This document shows positions 46,710 to 55,328 of a DNA stretch of 64,000 nucleotides, piece by piece; position 1 is the first letter of the stretch; each line of letters starts with the position of its first letter. The DNA comes from Candidatus Pantoea deserta (GTDB lineage Bacteria > Pseudomonadota > Gammaproteobacteria > Enterobacterales > Enterobacteriaceae). The stretch covers positions 62,001 to 126,000 of the forward strand of contig NZ_RMVG01000014.1 in NCBI RefSeq assembly GCF_003813865.1, given 5' to 3'. The notes under the pieces were generated by a model. The model saw only the letters and a program-made list of their open reading frames with translations, had not been told where the DNA came from and did no database searches. Position numbers and translations under genes: made by a program.

Positions 46710-47408
46710 GTGAAAAACCTGTTCATTACCGGCACTGACACCGCTGTAGGGAAGACCGTGGTGTCACGCGCGCTTCTGCAGTACCTCGCTCGCGCCGGAC
46801 TGAGTGCCGTTGGCTTTAAACCGGTGGCCAGAAACGCGGTTCCAGGCGCGGAGGGCCTGCGCAGCAAAGATGCGCTGGTGTTGCAGAGCAGCTCTACCCT
46901 TGATCTGCCTTACAGCGCCATCAATCCCCTCATTTATGAAGAAGATGAAGTCAGTACCCGTCCCCATGAGCCGATGGACTATGCCCTGTTAAGCAGCAGC
47001 CTGCATCGTCTGCAACAGCAGGCCGACTGTGTGGTGACTGAAGGAACGGGCGGCTGGCGCAGCCTGATGAACGATGCGAAGCCGCTGTCAGGCTGGGTAG
47101 CGCAACACCAGCTTCCGGTAGTGCTGGTGGTGGGCATTAAGCAGGGATGTCTGAACCATGCGCTGCTGACTGCCGAGGCGATTGGCCGCGATGGGCTGCC
47201 GCTGGCGGGCTGGGTAGCAAACCGCATCAATCCGGGACTGGCGCACTATGCCGAGCTAATTTCAGTGCTGAGCGACAACATTAGCGCGCCGCTGCTGGGG
47301 GAGCTGCCTTATCTTCCCCGCGCTGAGCAGCGCGATCTGGCGGGGTATCTTGATCTGACCTCCCTGGGCGTCGCACCCGTGCCCGTTTCCGGTGCAAAGA
47401 TTGCCTGA
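46710..47408 (+). CDS. bioD2: Dethiobiotin synthetase homologue BioD2 (YnfK)
   Basis: ATP-dependent enzyme forming dethiobiotin from 7,8-diaminopelargonate; 232 residues. P-loop GTDTAVGKTVV at the N-terminus, VVTEGTGGWRSLMND (catalytic carboxylate region) and GWVANRINPGLAHYAE are conserved with E. coli YnfK. The start is GTG 46710 after GAGGAGGAG; an ATG at 46659 gives 17 unrelated residues. Directly downstream of mlc, as in E. coli. Whether it or BioD1 supplies biotin cannot be told. Confidence 0.93.
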   Translation: MKNLFITGTDTAVGKTVVSRALLQYLARAGLSAVGFKPVARNAVPGAEGLRSKDALVLQSSSTLDLPYSAINPLIYEEDEVSTRPHEPMDYALLSSSLHRLQQQADCVVTEGTGGWRSLMNDAKPLSGWVAQHQLPVVLVVGIKQGCLNHALLTAEAIGRDGLPLAGWVANRINPGLAHYAELISVLSDNISAPLLGELPYLPRAEQRDLAGYLDLTSLGVAPVPVSGAKIA

Positions 47409-47591
47409 TGGTGAAACACTGCCTGTCAAAACCCCGGCGGCTGAACCAATAGTTTCAGGGTCAGGCCTGCCGGTTATCGTTGTTTTATCTGTTACCAGTC
47501 AACAAATTACGGTTTTTTTTTGCTGCGGAAAAGCCTTGTGGCGTGATTCATGCATTAGCTTCACTTATCACAAGCCTGCCGGAGCACTAAG

Positions 47592-48971
47592 ATGTCCCAT
47601 CCAGAAGAAAACGTCCTGCTGTACGGGCTGGACGAGCCAGTACGACCTGCGCCTGCTTTTTTTGCCGCGCTTCAGCATGTGCTGGCCAGCGTGGTCGGCA
47701 TTATTACTCCGCCGTTGATTATTGGTTCCGTGCTGGGGCTTCAGCAATGGATCCCTTATCTCATCAGTATGTCGCTGCTGGTTTCCGGCATGGGCACCTT
47801 TCTCCAGGCGCGGCGTATAGCGGGAATCGGCGCGGGCATGATCTGTCTGCAAGGCACCAGCTTCGCCTTTCTGGGCGTTATTCTCTCTGGCGGCATGATG
47901 GTTAAAAGCCGGGGCGGCTCGCCAGAAGACATTATGGCGATGATTTTCGGCTGTACGCTGGTCGCTGCGCTTATCCCGCTGCTGATTAGCCGCTGCGTTC
48001 AGCAGCTGCGCCGGGTATTAACGCCAGTGGTGACGGGTACGGTCATCACGCTGATCGGCATCAGCCTGATTAAAGTGAGCATTACCGACTGGGCAGGCGG
48101 GCATCAGGCCGCCAACTTCGGCGCGCCGGCTAACCTGGCGCTGGGCGCGTTAACGCTGCTGGTGATTATTACGCTGAACCGCATGCGGAACCGCTGGGCG
48201 CGACTGATCGCCGTTATTGCCGGTATTGCCGTGGGCTGCGTGGCGGCGACGCTGAGTGGGAATCTGGTGCTGAAGCCGCTGACCGAAACCAGCTGGCTGG
48301 CGCTGCCTGGCTTTTTCCGCTTTGGTTTTGCTTTTGACTGGACCATCTTCTTACCTATTGCGCTGGTGTCGGTGATTTCCGTCATTGAGGCGGTGGGCGA
48401 TCTCACCGCCAACTGTCTGCTGTCGCAGCAGCCGATTAGCGGACCGCAGTTTCAGCGTCGTCTACAGGGCGGCATCTGTGCCGATGGCGTGAGCTGCGTG
48501 CTGGCGGCGATGTTTTCCGCTTTTCCTAATACCACTTTCGCCCAGAATAACGGCGTGATTCAGATGACCGGCGTTGCGAGCCGCTACGTTGGCATGGTGA
48601 TAGGCGCAATGCTGGCGCTGCTGGGGCTGTTTCCTGTTGTCGGCGCGCTGATGCAGCAGATCCCGCCGCCGGTGCTGGGGGGCGCAACCCTGGTGATGTT
48701 CGGCAGCGTGGTGGCTGCCGGTATCCGCGTCATGACGCAGACTCCGCTGGGGCGCAGAGAGATGCTGATTGTGGCGGTATCCTTTGGCCTGGGGCTGGGC
48801 GTCGAGGCGGTGCCGGATGTGCTGAAACAGTTTCCGCCGCTGATCGGTCAGATTTTTGGCCATGCTGTCACCACTGGCGGCGTGCTGGCGATTCTGCTGA
48901 ATCTGGTACTGCCCAGCGAGCAGCCGGCGGTATCCTTGCCCCAGAGCGAAACCCTCAACAAAGGGCTGTAG
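47592..48971 (+). CDS. Purine (xanthine/uric acid) permease, NCS2 family
   Basis: 14-segment nucleobase:cation symporter of 459 residues, of the XanP/XanQ/UacT clade. Conserved: ITPPLIIGSVLGL (helix 1), the substrate-site Glu in VISVIEAVGDLTAN, and the NCS2 signature FAQNNGVIQMTGVASRYVG. Ends in a soluble tail. A xanthine or urate substrate is plausible, given guaD and hpxO about 6-9 kb away; sequence alone does not separate these. GGAG precedes the start. Confidence 0.82.
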   Translation: MSHPEENVLLYGLDEPVRPAPAFFAALQHVLASVVGIITPPLIIGSVLGLQQWIPYLISMSLLVSGMGTFLQARRIAGIGAGMICLQGTSFAFLGVILSGGMMVKSRGGSPEDIMAMIFGCTLVAALIPLLISRCVQQLRRVLTPVVTGTVITLIGISLIKVSITDWAGGHQAANFGAPANLALGALTLLVIITLNRMRNRWARLIAVIAGIAVGCVAATLSGNLVLKPLTETSWLALPGFFRFGFAFDWTIFLPIALVSVISVIEAVGDLTANCLLSQQPISGPQFQRRLQGGICADGVSCVLAAMFSAFPNTTFAQNNGVIQMTGVASRYVGMVIGAMLALLGLFPVVGALMQQIPPPVLGGATLVMFGSVVAAGIRVMTQTPLGRREMLIVAVSFGLGLGVEAVPDVLKQFPPLIGQIFGHAVTTGGVLAILLNLVLPSEQPAVSLPQSETLNKGL

Positions 48972-49344
48972 CAGGGCGCATTAAAAGCTTCAGCCGGAGC
49001 AGGGCTGGTGGACGGAGAGGGCGGAAACAACAGACGACGCCCTCTGCCGCAGATTGCTATCCTCTGGCTCCGATGATTTCCTGCGATCGCAGCCAGCGCC
49101 AGACGCGTATAATTTCTGCCTTACAGACAGCCTGACAGGCGCTGTTTTATCCTTCCTGTACGCCGCAGGCATGCGGCGCGTCACAAAACCTGCCGGTTCA
49201 GACCAGTCCGCTTCAACGGCATATTATTCTCATTCAGCAAAGCAGACGCGCGATAAAGGTGGCGCTGTCACTAAAGGGGCGCACGTCACGCACATCAGCA
49301 GCCTGAATTTAGGCTAGCCTTGCTGAATAACAAAAGGGAGTTCT
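48972..49344. other. 373-base intergenic stretch, no gene seen
   Basis: Promoter of the next gene is expected here. An 87-codon frame (49054-49317) has low-complexity composition and no ribosome site, so I do not call it. Confidence 0.5.
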
Positions 49345-50811
49345 ATGACTGAAAGCGCACACCTTCACGTCAGCCACCGCGGCTGGATCCTGTTCGCCTG
49401 TATGCTCGCGATGTTTATGGCCGCCATTGAAGTCACCATTGTGGCGACAGCCATGCCGACCATCATTGCCGATCTGGGCGGCTTTTCGCAGTTTGGCTGG
49501 GTTTTTTCTGTCTATCTGCTGACCCAGGCGGTGAGCGTGCCGCTCTATGGACGTCTGGCAGATATGTGGGGACGACGCAAAATGTTTTTTATCGGCACAT
49601 CGCTGTTCCTGGCAGGATCGGTGCTGTGCGGTTTTGCCCAAAATATGCTGTGGCTGATCCTGTTTCGCGCCTTTCAGGGGCTGGGCGCAGGGGCGATTAT
49701 GCCGCTCAGCTCAACCATTGTGGCCGATATTTACTCGCCGCGCGAACGCGCCAGCGTGCAGGGCTGGCTCTCCAGCGTCTGGGGCGTGGCGGCCATTACC
49801 GGACCCTTAACCGGGGCCTGGCTGGTGGAGCATTTTAGCTGGTCGCTGATTTTCTGGGTGAATCTGCCGATAGGGCTAATGAGCATGGCGCTGCTGGCGC
49901 GCTTTTTACCAGCGCACTGCGCAGAGGAGAAGTCGCAGCCGCTTAACGTCACGGGCAGCGTCTGGCTGATGCTGTGCGTGAGCGCACTGCTGATGGCGAT
50001 GCTACAGGCGGAGTGGCTGGGCTACTGGCTGATCGCCTTTCTGTTACTGGCGCTGTTTGCGGGCTGGCAGCTTAAAAAGCATGAACTGCGCGCCGATGCG
50101 CCGCTGTTCCCGCTGGAGATCTGGCGCAGCCGTCTGATCATCGCGGGCAATGCGGGCAACCTGATTATCGGCGCGGCCATGATGGGCATCAGCGCCTTTC
50201 TGCCCACCTGGATTCAGGGGATTACCGGCGGCACGCCGTTGCAGGCGGGCAGCACGCTGGCGATGATGTCCATCGGCTGGCCGCTTGCCAGCACCCTGAG
50301 CGGGCGGCTGATCCTGCGGACCTCGTACCGCTTCACCGCGCAGATTGGCGCTCTGTTGCTGATCCTGGGCAGCGCGTTGCTGCTGTTGCTGCGCGCCGAC
50401 AGTTCGATGCTGCAGGCGGGGGCGACGGCATTTGTTATCGGTACCGGTATGGGTATGACCAGCACCACCTTTCTGGTCTCGGTGCAGAATCATGCGCATT
50501 ATGACATCCGCGGCATCTGCACCGCGTCGATTATGTTCAGCCGCATGATGGGGTCAGCGATCGGGACGGCGTTAATGGGCGCGGTGCTGAATCTGAATCT
50601 GGCGCAGCGGCTGCCGCAGGCGCAGGATCCGGTTCAGCAGATTATGTCTACCCAGTCACGCAGCGCGCTCTCCAGCGAGACGCTGCACCATATGGAACAG
50701 GCTATTGCCGCCTCGCTGCACTGGGTATTTGTCGTGGCGCTGGTGATAGCGCTGTTTGCGCCGGGGGTGGCGTGGATGATGCCGCGTCAGCGGCCGGAAC
50801 GGACGGAATAG
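49345..50811 (+). CDS. DHA2 (EmrB/QacA-type) drug:H+ antiporter
   Basis: 14-helix MFS exporter of 488 residues. Signatures: MAAIEVTIVATAMPTIIADLGG (helix 1, motif D1), LYGRLADMWGRRKMF (motif A), FRAFQGLGAGAIMPLSSTIVAD and WGVAAITGPLTGAWLVEHFSWSLIFWVNLPIG (motif C). No EmrA-type membrane fusion gene is adjacent, so it likely pumps from cytoplasm to periplasm alone. Substrate unknown. GGGAG lies before the start. Confidence 0.88.
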   Translation: MTESAHLHVSHRGWILFACMLAMFMAAIEVTIVATAMPTIIADLGGFSQFGWVFSVYLLTQAVSVPLYGRLADMWGRRKMFFIGTSLFLAGSVLCGFAQNMLWLILFRAFQGLGAGAIMPLSSTIVADIYSPRERASVQGWLSSVWGVAAITGPLTGAWLVEHFSWSLIFWVNLPIGLMSMALLARFLPAHCAEEKSQPLNVTGSVWLMLCVSALLMAMLQAEWLGYWLIAFLLLALFAGWQLKKHELRADAPLFPLEIWRSRLIIAGNAGNLIIGAAMMGISAFLPTWIQGITGGTPLQAGSTLAMMSIGWPLASTLSGRLILRTSYRFTAQIGALLLILGSALLLLLRADSSMLQAGATAFVIGTGMGMTSTTFLVSVQNHAHYDIRGICTASIMFSRMMGSAIGTALMGAVLNLNLAQRLPQAQDPVQQIMSTQSRSALSSETLHHMEQAIAASLHWVFVVALVIALFAPGVAWMMPRQRPERTE

Positions 50812-50814
50812 AAA

Positions 50815-50833
50815 AGGGCGACAATGTCGCCCT
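50815..50833 (-). terminator. Terminator of the ynfD-like gene
   Basis: AGGGCGAC-N3-GTCGCCCT, with TTTTCT after it on the minus strand. It sits between the DHA2 gene and the convergent ynfD-like gene. Confidence 0.75.
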
Positions 50834-50839
50834 GAAAAA

Positions 50840-51136
50840 CTACTGCGCGGGGGCGTCCTGCGAGCTGCCTGCGCTGTCGGGGACGCTGCTGTCATCATCG
50901 CGTCCCACGCGTTTATAAACAATTTTCTGTGTGTCGTTTTCGCAGTGGCCGACGACCTGACCGCCAGCCTGGTCTACCTGATCGTTCGGCACGATATCCA
51001 GCGTAAAGCCCGATTCCGGCACGCCATTCTGAATAATTTTCTGGCTGATGTCCGCCTTAACGGATTCGCAGGAGGCCTGTGCCAGCACCGGCAGCGCCAG
51101 TAAAGTTGCGAGTAACATTCCGGTTTGTTTCTTCAT
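50840..51136 (-). CDS. ynfD: DUF1161 secreted protein (YnfD-like)
   Basis: 98-residue periplasmic protein. Signal peptide about 1-21 (LLATLLALPVLAQA), then a DUF1161 core with two cysteines (SCESVKADISQKIIQNGVP ... VGHCENDTQKIVYKR) that may form a disulphide, and a disordered Asp/Ser tail. AAGGAG before the start. The order ynfD-ynfB-ynfA is as in E. coli except that speG and ynfC are missing. Function unknown. Confidence 0.85.
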   Translation of the reverse strand: MKKQTGMLLATLLALPVLAQASCESVKADISQKIIQNGVPESGFTLDIVPNDQVDQAGGQVVGHCENDTQKIVYKRVGRDDDSSVPDSAGSSQDAPAQ

Positions 51137-51190
51137 CGTCTTCTCCTTTGCGTAGTGAACCTTACTGACTATAGCATCCTGTGGGAAAAA

Positions 51191-51529
51191 TCAGGGGGCG
51201 ACGGGACGGCCGGTGCGGCGATCCAGACAGCGCAGCGTATTGGCTTCCCAGTAGGCGTTAACGTTGTAACTTTTCTCGCAGGCATCGCGCGTATCGAATG
51301 CGGTATCGGCTTTGTCGAACTCTTTCTCTACGCGGGAGTTAACCTTGTTACGCAGGCTACGCGTGTCATTCCATTGCTCTTTGCTCTGACGCGCCGCTTC
51401 ATTACTGGCGGCGCTGTTGCCGTTTTCAATAATCAGGCGGTTGGTGTCCGCGCTGACCTGAACGGCAGTCAGCATCGTACTGCTGGCCAGCAGCGCGGCA
51501 AGCAGGGTCGGAAACAATTTCTTCATCAT
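51191..51529 (-). CDS. ynfB: DUF1283 secreted protein YnfB
   Basis: 112-residue exported protein (UPF0482). The signal peptide covers about 1-28, ending VQVSA. The mature part matches E. coli YnfB strongly: [39 protein letters not shown] and [11 protein letters not shown]. Two cysteines. Two ATGs are adjacent; AAGGA suits either. Function unknown. Confidence 0.92.
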   Translation of the reverse strand: MMKKLFPTLLAALLASSTMLTAVQVSADTNRLIIENGNSAASNEAARQSKEQWNDTRSLRNKVNSRVEKEFDKADTAFDTRDACEKSYNVNAYWEANTLRCLDRRTGRPVAP

Positions 51530-51657
51530 CTTTTCCTTCAGTTAATACCCGGCGCACAGAGGCGGTTCTGGGTTGCGACAGGCAGGCATTAGTATATCAT
51601 CGCGCTTTATTTACTCACCAGTAGTGTGCCGCTGGTTTATTTTTCATGGAGCCTGTG

Positions 51658-51987
51658 ATGCTGGTGAAAACCGCGCTGCTGTTTTTTTTGACCGCTATCG
51701 CGGAAATCGTCGGTTGCTTTCTGCCCTGGCTGTGGCTGAAAAAGAACGGCTCTGCCTGGCTGCTGTTGCCTGCCGCGCTAAGCCTGATGGCCTTTGTCTG
51801 GCTACTGACGCTGCACCCAGCGGCAAGCGGGCGCGTCTATGCCGCCTATGGTGGGGTTTATGTGCTGACTGCGCTGCTGTGGCTGCGCGTTGTGGATGGC
51901 GTAAAACTCAGCGTATGGGACTGGAGCGGGGCGCTGATCGCCTTTTGCGGCATGTTAATTATTGTGGCCGGCTGGGGCCGCGCCTGA
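51658..51987 (+). CDS. ynfA: YnfA family inner-membrane protein (UPF0060)
   Basis: 109 residues with four helices, related to small multidrug resistance proteins but without the key Glu of EmrE in the same place. Match to E. coli YnfA is near-complete: [39 protein letters not shown] and LRVVDGVKL. Start ATG 51658 after GGAG; the frame begins 12 bases earlier. Confidence 0.95.
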   Translation: MLVKTALLFFLTAIAEIVGCFLPWLWLKKNGSAWLLLPAALSLMAFVWLLTLHPAASGRVYAAYGGVYVLTALLWLRVVDGVKLSVWDWSGALIAFCGMLIIVAGWGRA

Positions 51988-51991
51988 TATG

Positions 51992-52014
51992 AGGCCAGCC
52001 GTAACGGCTGGCCT
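51992..52014. terminator. Hairpin between ynfA and ydfG
   Basis: AGGCCAGCCG-TAA-CGGCTGGCCT, perfect 10-base stem four bases past the ynfA stop. No T-run follows on either strand, so intrinsic termination is unproven. Confidence 0.5.
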
Positions 52015-52020
52015 GCGCCG

Positions 52021-52767
52021 TCAGGGCTTATGCACCTTCAGGCCAGCCAGCGTCTGGCTGACCGGCATCATTTCCAGCGTATTGATATTGACGTGTTTCG
52101 GCAGCGTCGCCACCCAGTACACCGCTTCGGTAACATCTTCTGCCGTCAGCGCCGTTGTACCGTCATAAACCTGTTCCGCTTTGGCGTCATCGCCCTTAAA
52201 GCGCACGTTAGAGAACTCAGTGCCGCCTACCAGGCCCGGCTCGATGTCGGTGACGCGCAGCGCGGTGCCGTGCAGATCGGTGCGCAGATTAAGGCTGAAC
52301 TGGCGCACAAAGGCTTTGGTCGCGCCGTAGACGTTGCCGCCTGCATAAGGCCAGCTTCCGGCGATGGAGCCGATATTGATAATATGGCCGACGTTACGCT
52401 CTACCATGTCCGGCAGCAGGGCGCGGGTCATAAACACCAGACCTTTGGTGTTGGTGTCGATCATGTTTTCCCAGTCGTCAACGCTGGCGCGATGGGCTGG
52501 CTCAATGCCGAGGGCCAGGCCGGCGTTGTTAACCAGAACGTCGATGTGGCGCCAGTCAGCGGGTAGCGAGGCGATGGCCTCTTCAATTGCGGCGCGGTTG
52601 CGCACATCCAGCTGAAGGGTATAAAGATTGTCGCCCAGCTCTTCTTTCAGCGCCTGTAGACGTTCGGCGCGGCGGCCGCTGGCAATGACTTTGTGACCTG
52701 TTTCAATGAAGCGGCGGGTGATACTTTGACCAAAACCGGCGGTCGCGCCGGTAACAAAAATAATCAT
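52021..52767 (-). CDS. ydfG: NADP-dependent 3-hydroxy acid / malonic semialdehyde reductase
   Basis: Short-chain dehydrogenase of 248 residues (same as E. coli YdfG, also called RutE-type reductase and serine dehydrogenase). Nucleotide loop VTGATAGFGQSI, NNAGLALG, catalytic Ser/Tyr/Lys region in INIGSIAGSWPYAGGNVYGATKAF. In E. coli it lies next to dcp, divergently; here about 2.5 kb with guaD separates them. Confidence 0.95.
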   Translation of the reverse strand: MIIFVTGATAGFGQSITRRFIETGHKVIASGRRAERLQALKEELGDNLYTLQLDVRNRAAIEEAIASLPADWRHIDVLVNNAGLALGIEPAHRASVDDWENMIDTNTKGLVFMTRALLPDMVERNVGHIINIGSIAGSWPYAGGNVYGATKAFVRQFSLNLRTDLHGTALRVTDIEPGLVGGTEFSNVRFKGDDAKAEQVYDGTTALTAEDVTEAVYWVATLPKHVNINTLEMMPVSQTLAGLKVHKP

Positions 52768-53595
52768 CTCACTGTTCCTTCAACAATTTCGGTAGCAATT
52801 AGCGTAGTGATAGTAAAGTTAACGGCCTGAACAAAAAAGGGCTAAAAGACATTTCAGGCGCAAATCAGCCATATCCACAAAACCGCATTATGCATTTCGA
52901 TTTGGATGCCGTTAAATCCCGTCCGTCAGGCGCTATTAACCATTTCTAAAGCGGTAATTACCGCAGCAGCCTCGACAGAGAACATCCGGCGGGCGCAGGC
53001 CTGACACAGCGAGCAAGACGCTCAGCGCCTGATTGCGGAGTTTATCGGGTTTGCGCCAGGCTATAAATGCCGCTTGCGCAAAGGGTGTCGCCTTATTCAG
53101 AACTTTTATCGCAAAGCTTTTCTTTATTTCTTATATATTGCGCTCAGCGATTCAGCCTGTGAGAAAGGGCATAGTTCATTTGCTGACTGATATTTCACCG
53201 GAGTCCGGTATTTCTTTATGGCAGACGAATGTCTCGTCCTGAAATTTGCCACGCGAGATGTCTTGCATCATTTTTTTGTCGGCTGACATCGCAAAAAGGG
53301 GGATCGCAACCTACTGGTTTTTGCTTTTTTCTGTTCATTCGTCCTTTTTTATCGTTTCCGTTTATGAGGAAAAAGAGTGAGGCAACGCTGCTTTTCACGC
53401 AGGAATAAAATAATTAAATTGCTGAGCAGGTATTAATTTTGTCATTCATTATTGCTGCGCCTGACGGCCCTGTCCGCACAAAAAATCACTGATAGTCGGT
53501 CACGTATAAGAAAGGCAGCCACCTGACGGCGGGGAGTCGTTTAACGCTGACAACTGCCGGTTATCCGCACCAGCATCCTCTCTGAATCAGCGCCT
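52768..53595. other. Gene-poor, AT-rich stretch between ydfG and a small gene
   Basis: No convincing gene. The section around 53100-53480 is richer in A/T than its surroundings. A frame of about 55 codons after 53003 (EQDAQRLIAEFIGFAPGY ...) looks protein-like for some 20 residues, then turns low-complexity, which suggests a gene remnant. No repeats or tRNA seen. The length is unusual for this dense region. Confidence 0.4.
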
Positions 53596-53802
53596 TTATG
53601 CCGTAGCGTGTTGCTCTTTTCGAGCCTGATATAACCGCGCCGCTGTGCGGCAAAAATACGCGCCGGGCGTAAAGTAAATATCAATATCACCCTGTGCGCT
53701 GTAATAAGGCGCGCTGCACCAGCACAGGGCAGCGTCGCCAGTCGGCCGCTCAGACTGCGCACAGGGCTTTTCCAGCCACATCGCAGGTAATCGGTTGCGC
53801 AT
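53596..53802 (-). CDS. Small 68-residue protein, unrecognised
   Basis: ATG 53802 with AAGGG seven bases upstream; product starts MRNRLPAMWLEKPC, has cysteines at 14, 27, 29 and 50 and aromatic stretches (APYYSAQGDIDIYFTPGAYF), and ends with a basic helix. The amino acid makeup looks like a real protein rather than random translation, and codon use resembles neighbours. No known family came to mind. It is divergent from guaD. Moderate support only. Confidence 0.45.
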   Translation of the reverse strand: MRNRLPAMWLEKPCAQSERPTGDAALCWCSAPYYSAQGDIDIYFTPGAYFCRTAARLYQARKEQHATA

Positions 53803-53954
53803 ACGATACCCTTATCATCAGGGATGCAATAAAAGGCTTTTTCGCTAACGCGTTGAATCGCTGGCGTTTATAACATGGCTCTGGCACAGGGGTTGCAACA
53901 TGAAAGCATTCATCTCATGTTGTTCGCGCCAGTATGGGCGCGATAAGGAACCCT

Positions 53955-55268
53955 ATGTCGCACACGACCACCGCTATCCGCGCCAGCTTTTTCGATTTTA
54001 CCGGCGTGGCAGAAGATCCTGAGGAGATAATGGCGCGGGCGCGCTATATCGAAGACGGCGTGCTGCTGATTGAAGCGGGGCGAGTTGTCGCACTCTATGC
54101 CTGGGATGCGCTGGCGCAGCGGCCTGACAATCTACTGGATATGCGCGGCAAACTGATTGTGCCGGGTTTTGTCGATACGCATATTCACTATCCGCAGACA
54201 GAGATGATTGGCGCCTATGGCGAACAGCTGCTTGAATGGCTTAACCAGTATACTTTTCCCGTCGAGAGCCAGTACCACTGCGCGGATCATGCTGCCGCCA
54301 TGTCGGCTTTCTTTCTGCAACAGCTGCTGGCGAACGGCACCACCAGTGCGCTGGTGTTCGGTACCGTTCATCCTCAGTCGGTCGATGCGCTGTTCAGCGC
54401 CGCGGAAACCATCGATATGCGCATCATTGCCGGAAAGGTAATGATGGACCGCCATGCGCCTGACGCGCTGCTGGAAACCCCGGAACAGAGCTATGCGGAT
54501 ACCCGCGCGCTGATTGAGCGCTGGCACGGGCGCGGACGTCTCAGCTACGCGCTGACGCCGCGCTTTGCGCCGACCTCGACCAGCGCGCTGCTTGCTAAAG
54601 TTCAGCAGCTGCGGCAGGAGTTTCCCGACGTCTGGCTGCATACGCACCTGAGCGAGAACCCGCAGGAGGTGGCCTGGGTCAGGTCGCTGTTTCCGCAGCG
54701 CGAAGGCTATCTTGATGTCTACCACCATTATCAGCTAACCGGACGACGCAGTCTGTTCGCGCACTGTCTGCATCTGGAGGACCATGAATGGCAGTGTCTG
54801 CATGAAACGGATTCCGCCATTGCCTTTTGCCCGACCTCTAATTTGTTTCTTGGCAGCGGGTTATTCAATCTGAAGCGCAGCTGGCAGCAGGGCGTCAGAA
54901 TTGGTATCGGAACGGATGTCGGCGCGGGCACCACCTTCAATATGCTTCAGACGCTGGGAGAGGCCTATAAAGTCGGGCAGCTACAGCAGTACCGACTCAG
55001 CGCTGCGGAGGCCTTTTACCACGCCACGCTCGGCGGGGCGCACGCGCTGGATCAGCATGACTATATCGGCAACTTCGCGCCAGGCAAAGAAGCCGATTTT
55101 GTGGTGATCGATCCCGCCGTGTCGCCGCTACAGCGCCTGCGCATCGGCAACAGCCAGGCAATCTGGGAGCGACTTTTTGTGCTGATGACGCTGGGCGACG
55201 ATCGCAATATCGCGCAAACCTGGGTGAATGGACGCAGGGTCTGGTCGCGCGACGCCGCCGCCTGCTGA
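53955..55268 (+). CDS. guaD: Guanine deaminase
   Basis: Zinc amidohydrolase that turns guanine into xanthine and ammonia; 437 residues (E. coli 439). Metal ligands H76 and H78 in VDTHIHYP, His in LHTHLSENP, His in LFAHCLHLED, Asp in GTDVGAGTTF. MMDRHAPDALLETPE and RFAPTST are shared with E. coli GuaD. Start ATG 53955 follows AAGGA. The product xanthine would need a xanthine dehydrogenase, not in the window, to reach urate, the substrate of HpxO encoded at 57408-58565. Confidence 0.95.
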   Translation: MSHTTTAIRASFFDFTGVAEDPEEIMARARYIEDGVLLIEAGRVVALYAWDALAQRPDNLLDMRGKLIVPGFVDTHIHYPQTEMIGAYGEQLLEWLNQYTFPVESQYHCADHAAAMSAFFLQQLLANGTTSALVFGTVHPQSVDALFSAAETIDMRIIAGKVMMDRHAPDALLETPEQSYADTRALIERWHGRGRLSYALTPRFAPTSTSALLAKVQQLRQEFPDVWLHTHLSENPQEVAWVRSLFPQREGYLDVYHHYQLTGRRSLFAHCLHLEDHEWQCLHETDSAIAFCPTSNLFLGSGLFNLKRSWQQGVRIGIGTDVGAGTTFNMLQTLGEAYKVGQLQQYRLSAAEAFYHATLGGAHALDQHDYIGNFAPGKEADFVVIDPAVSPLQRLRIGNSQAIWERLFVLMTLGDDRNIAQTWVNGRRVWSRDAAAC

Positions 55269-55328
55269 GTTGTCCGCAGCGCGGCAACCTGCCAGGATAA
55301 TCTTTTGCACAGCGATCAGGAGCGAGGC

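Noticed and set aside
49054..49317. 87-codon frame before the DHA2 transporter
   Set aside because: Low-complexity sequence without start signal or domain.
53033..53242. 69-codon plus-strand frame between ydfG and guaD
   Set aside because: No ribosome site and weak protein character; a neighbouring frame looks more like a gene remnant.
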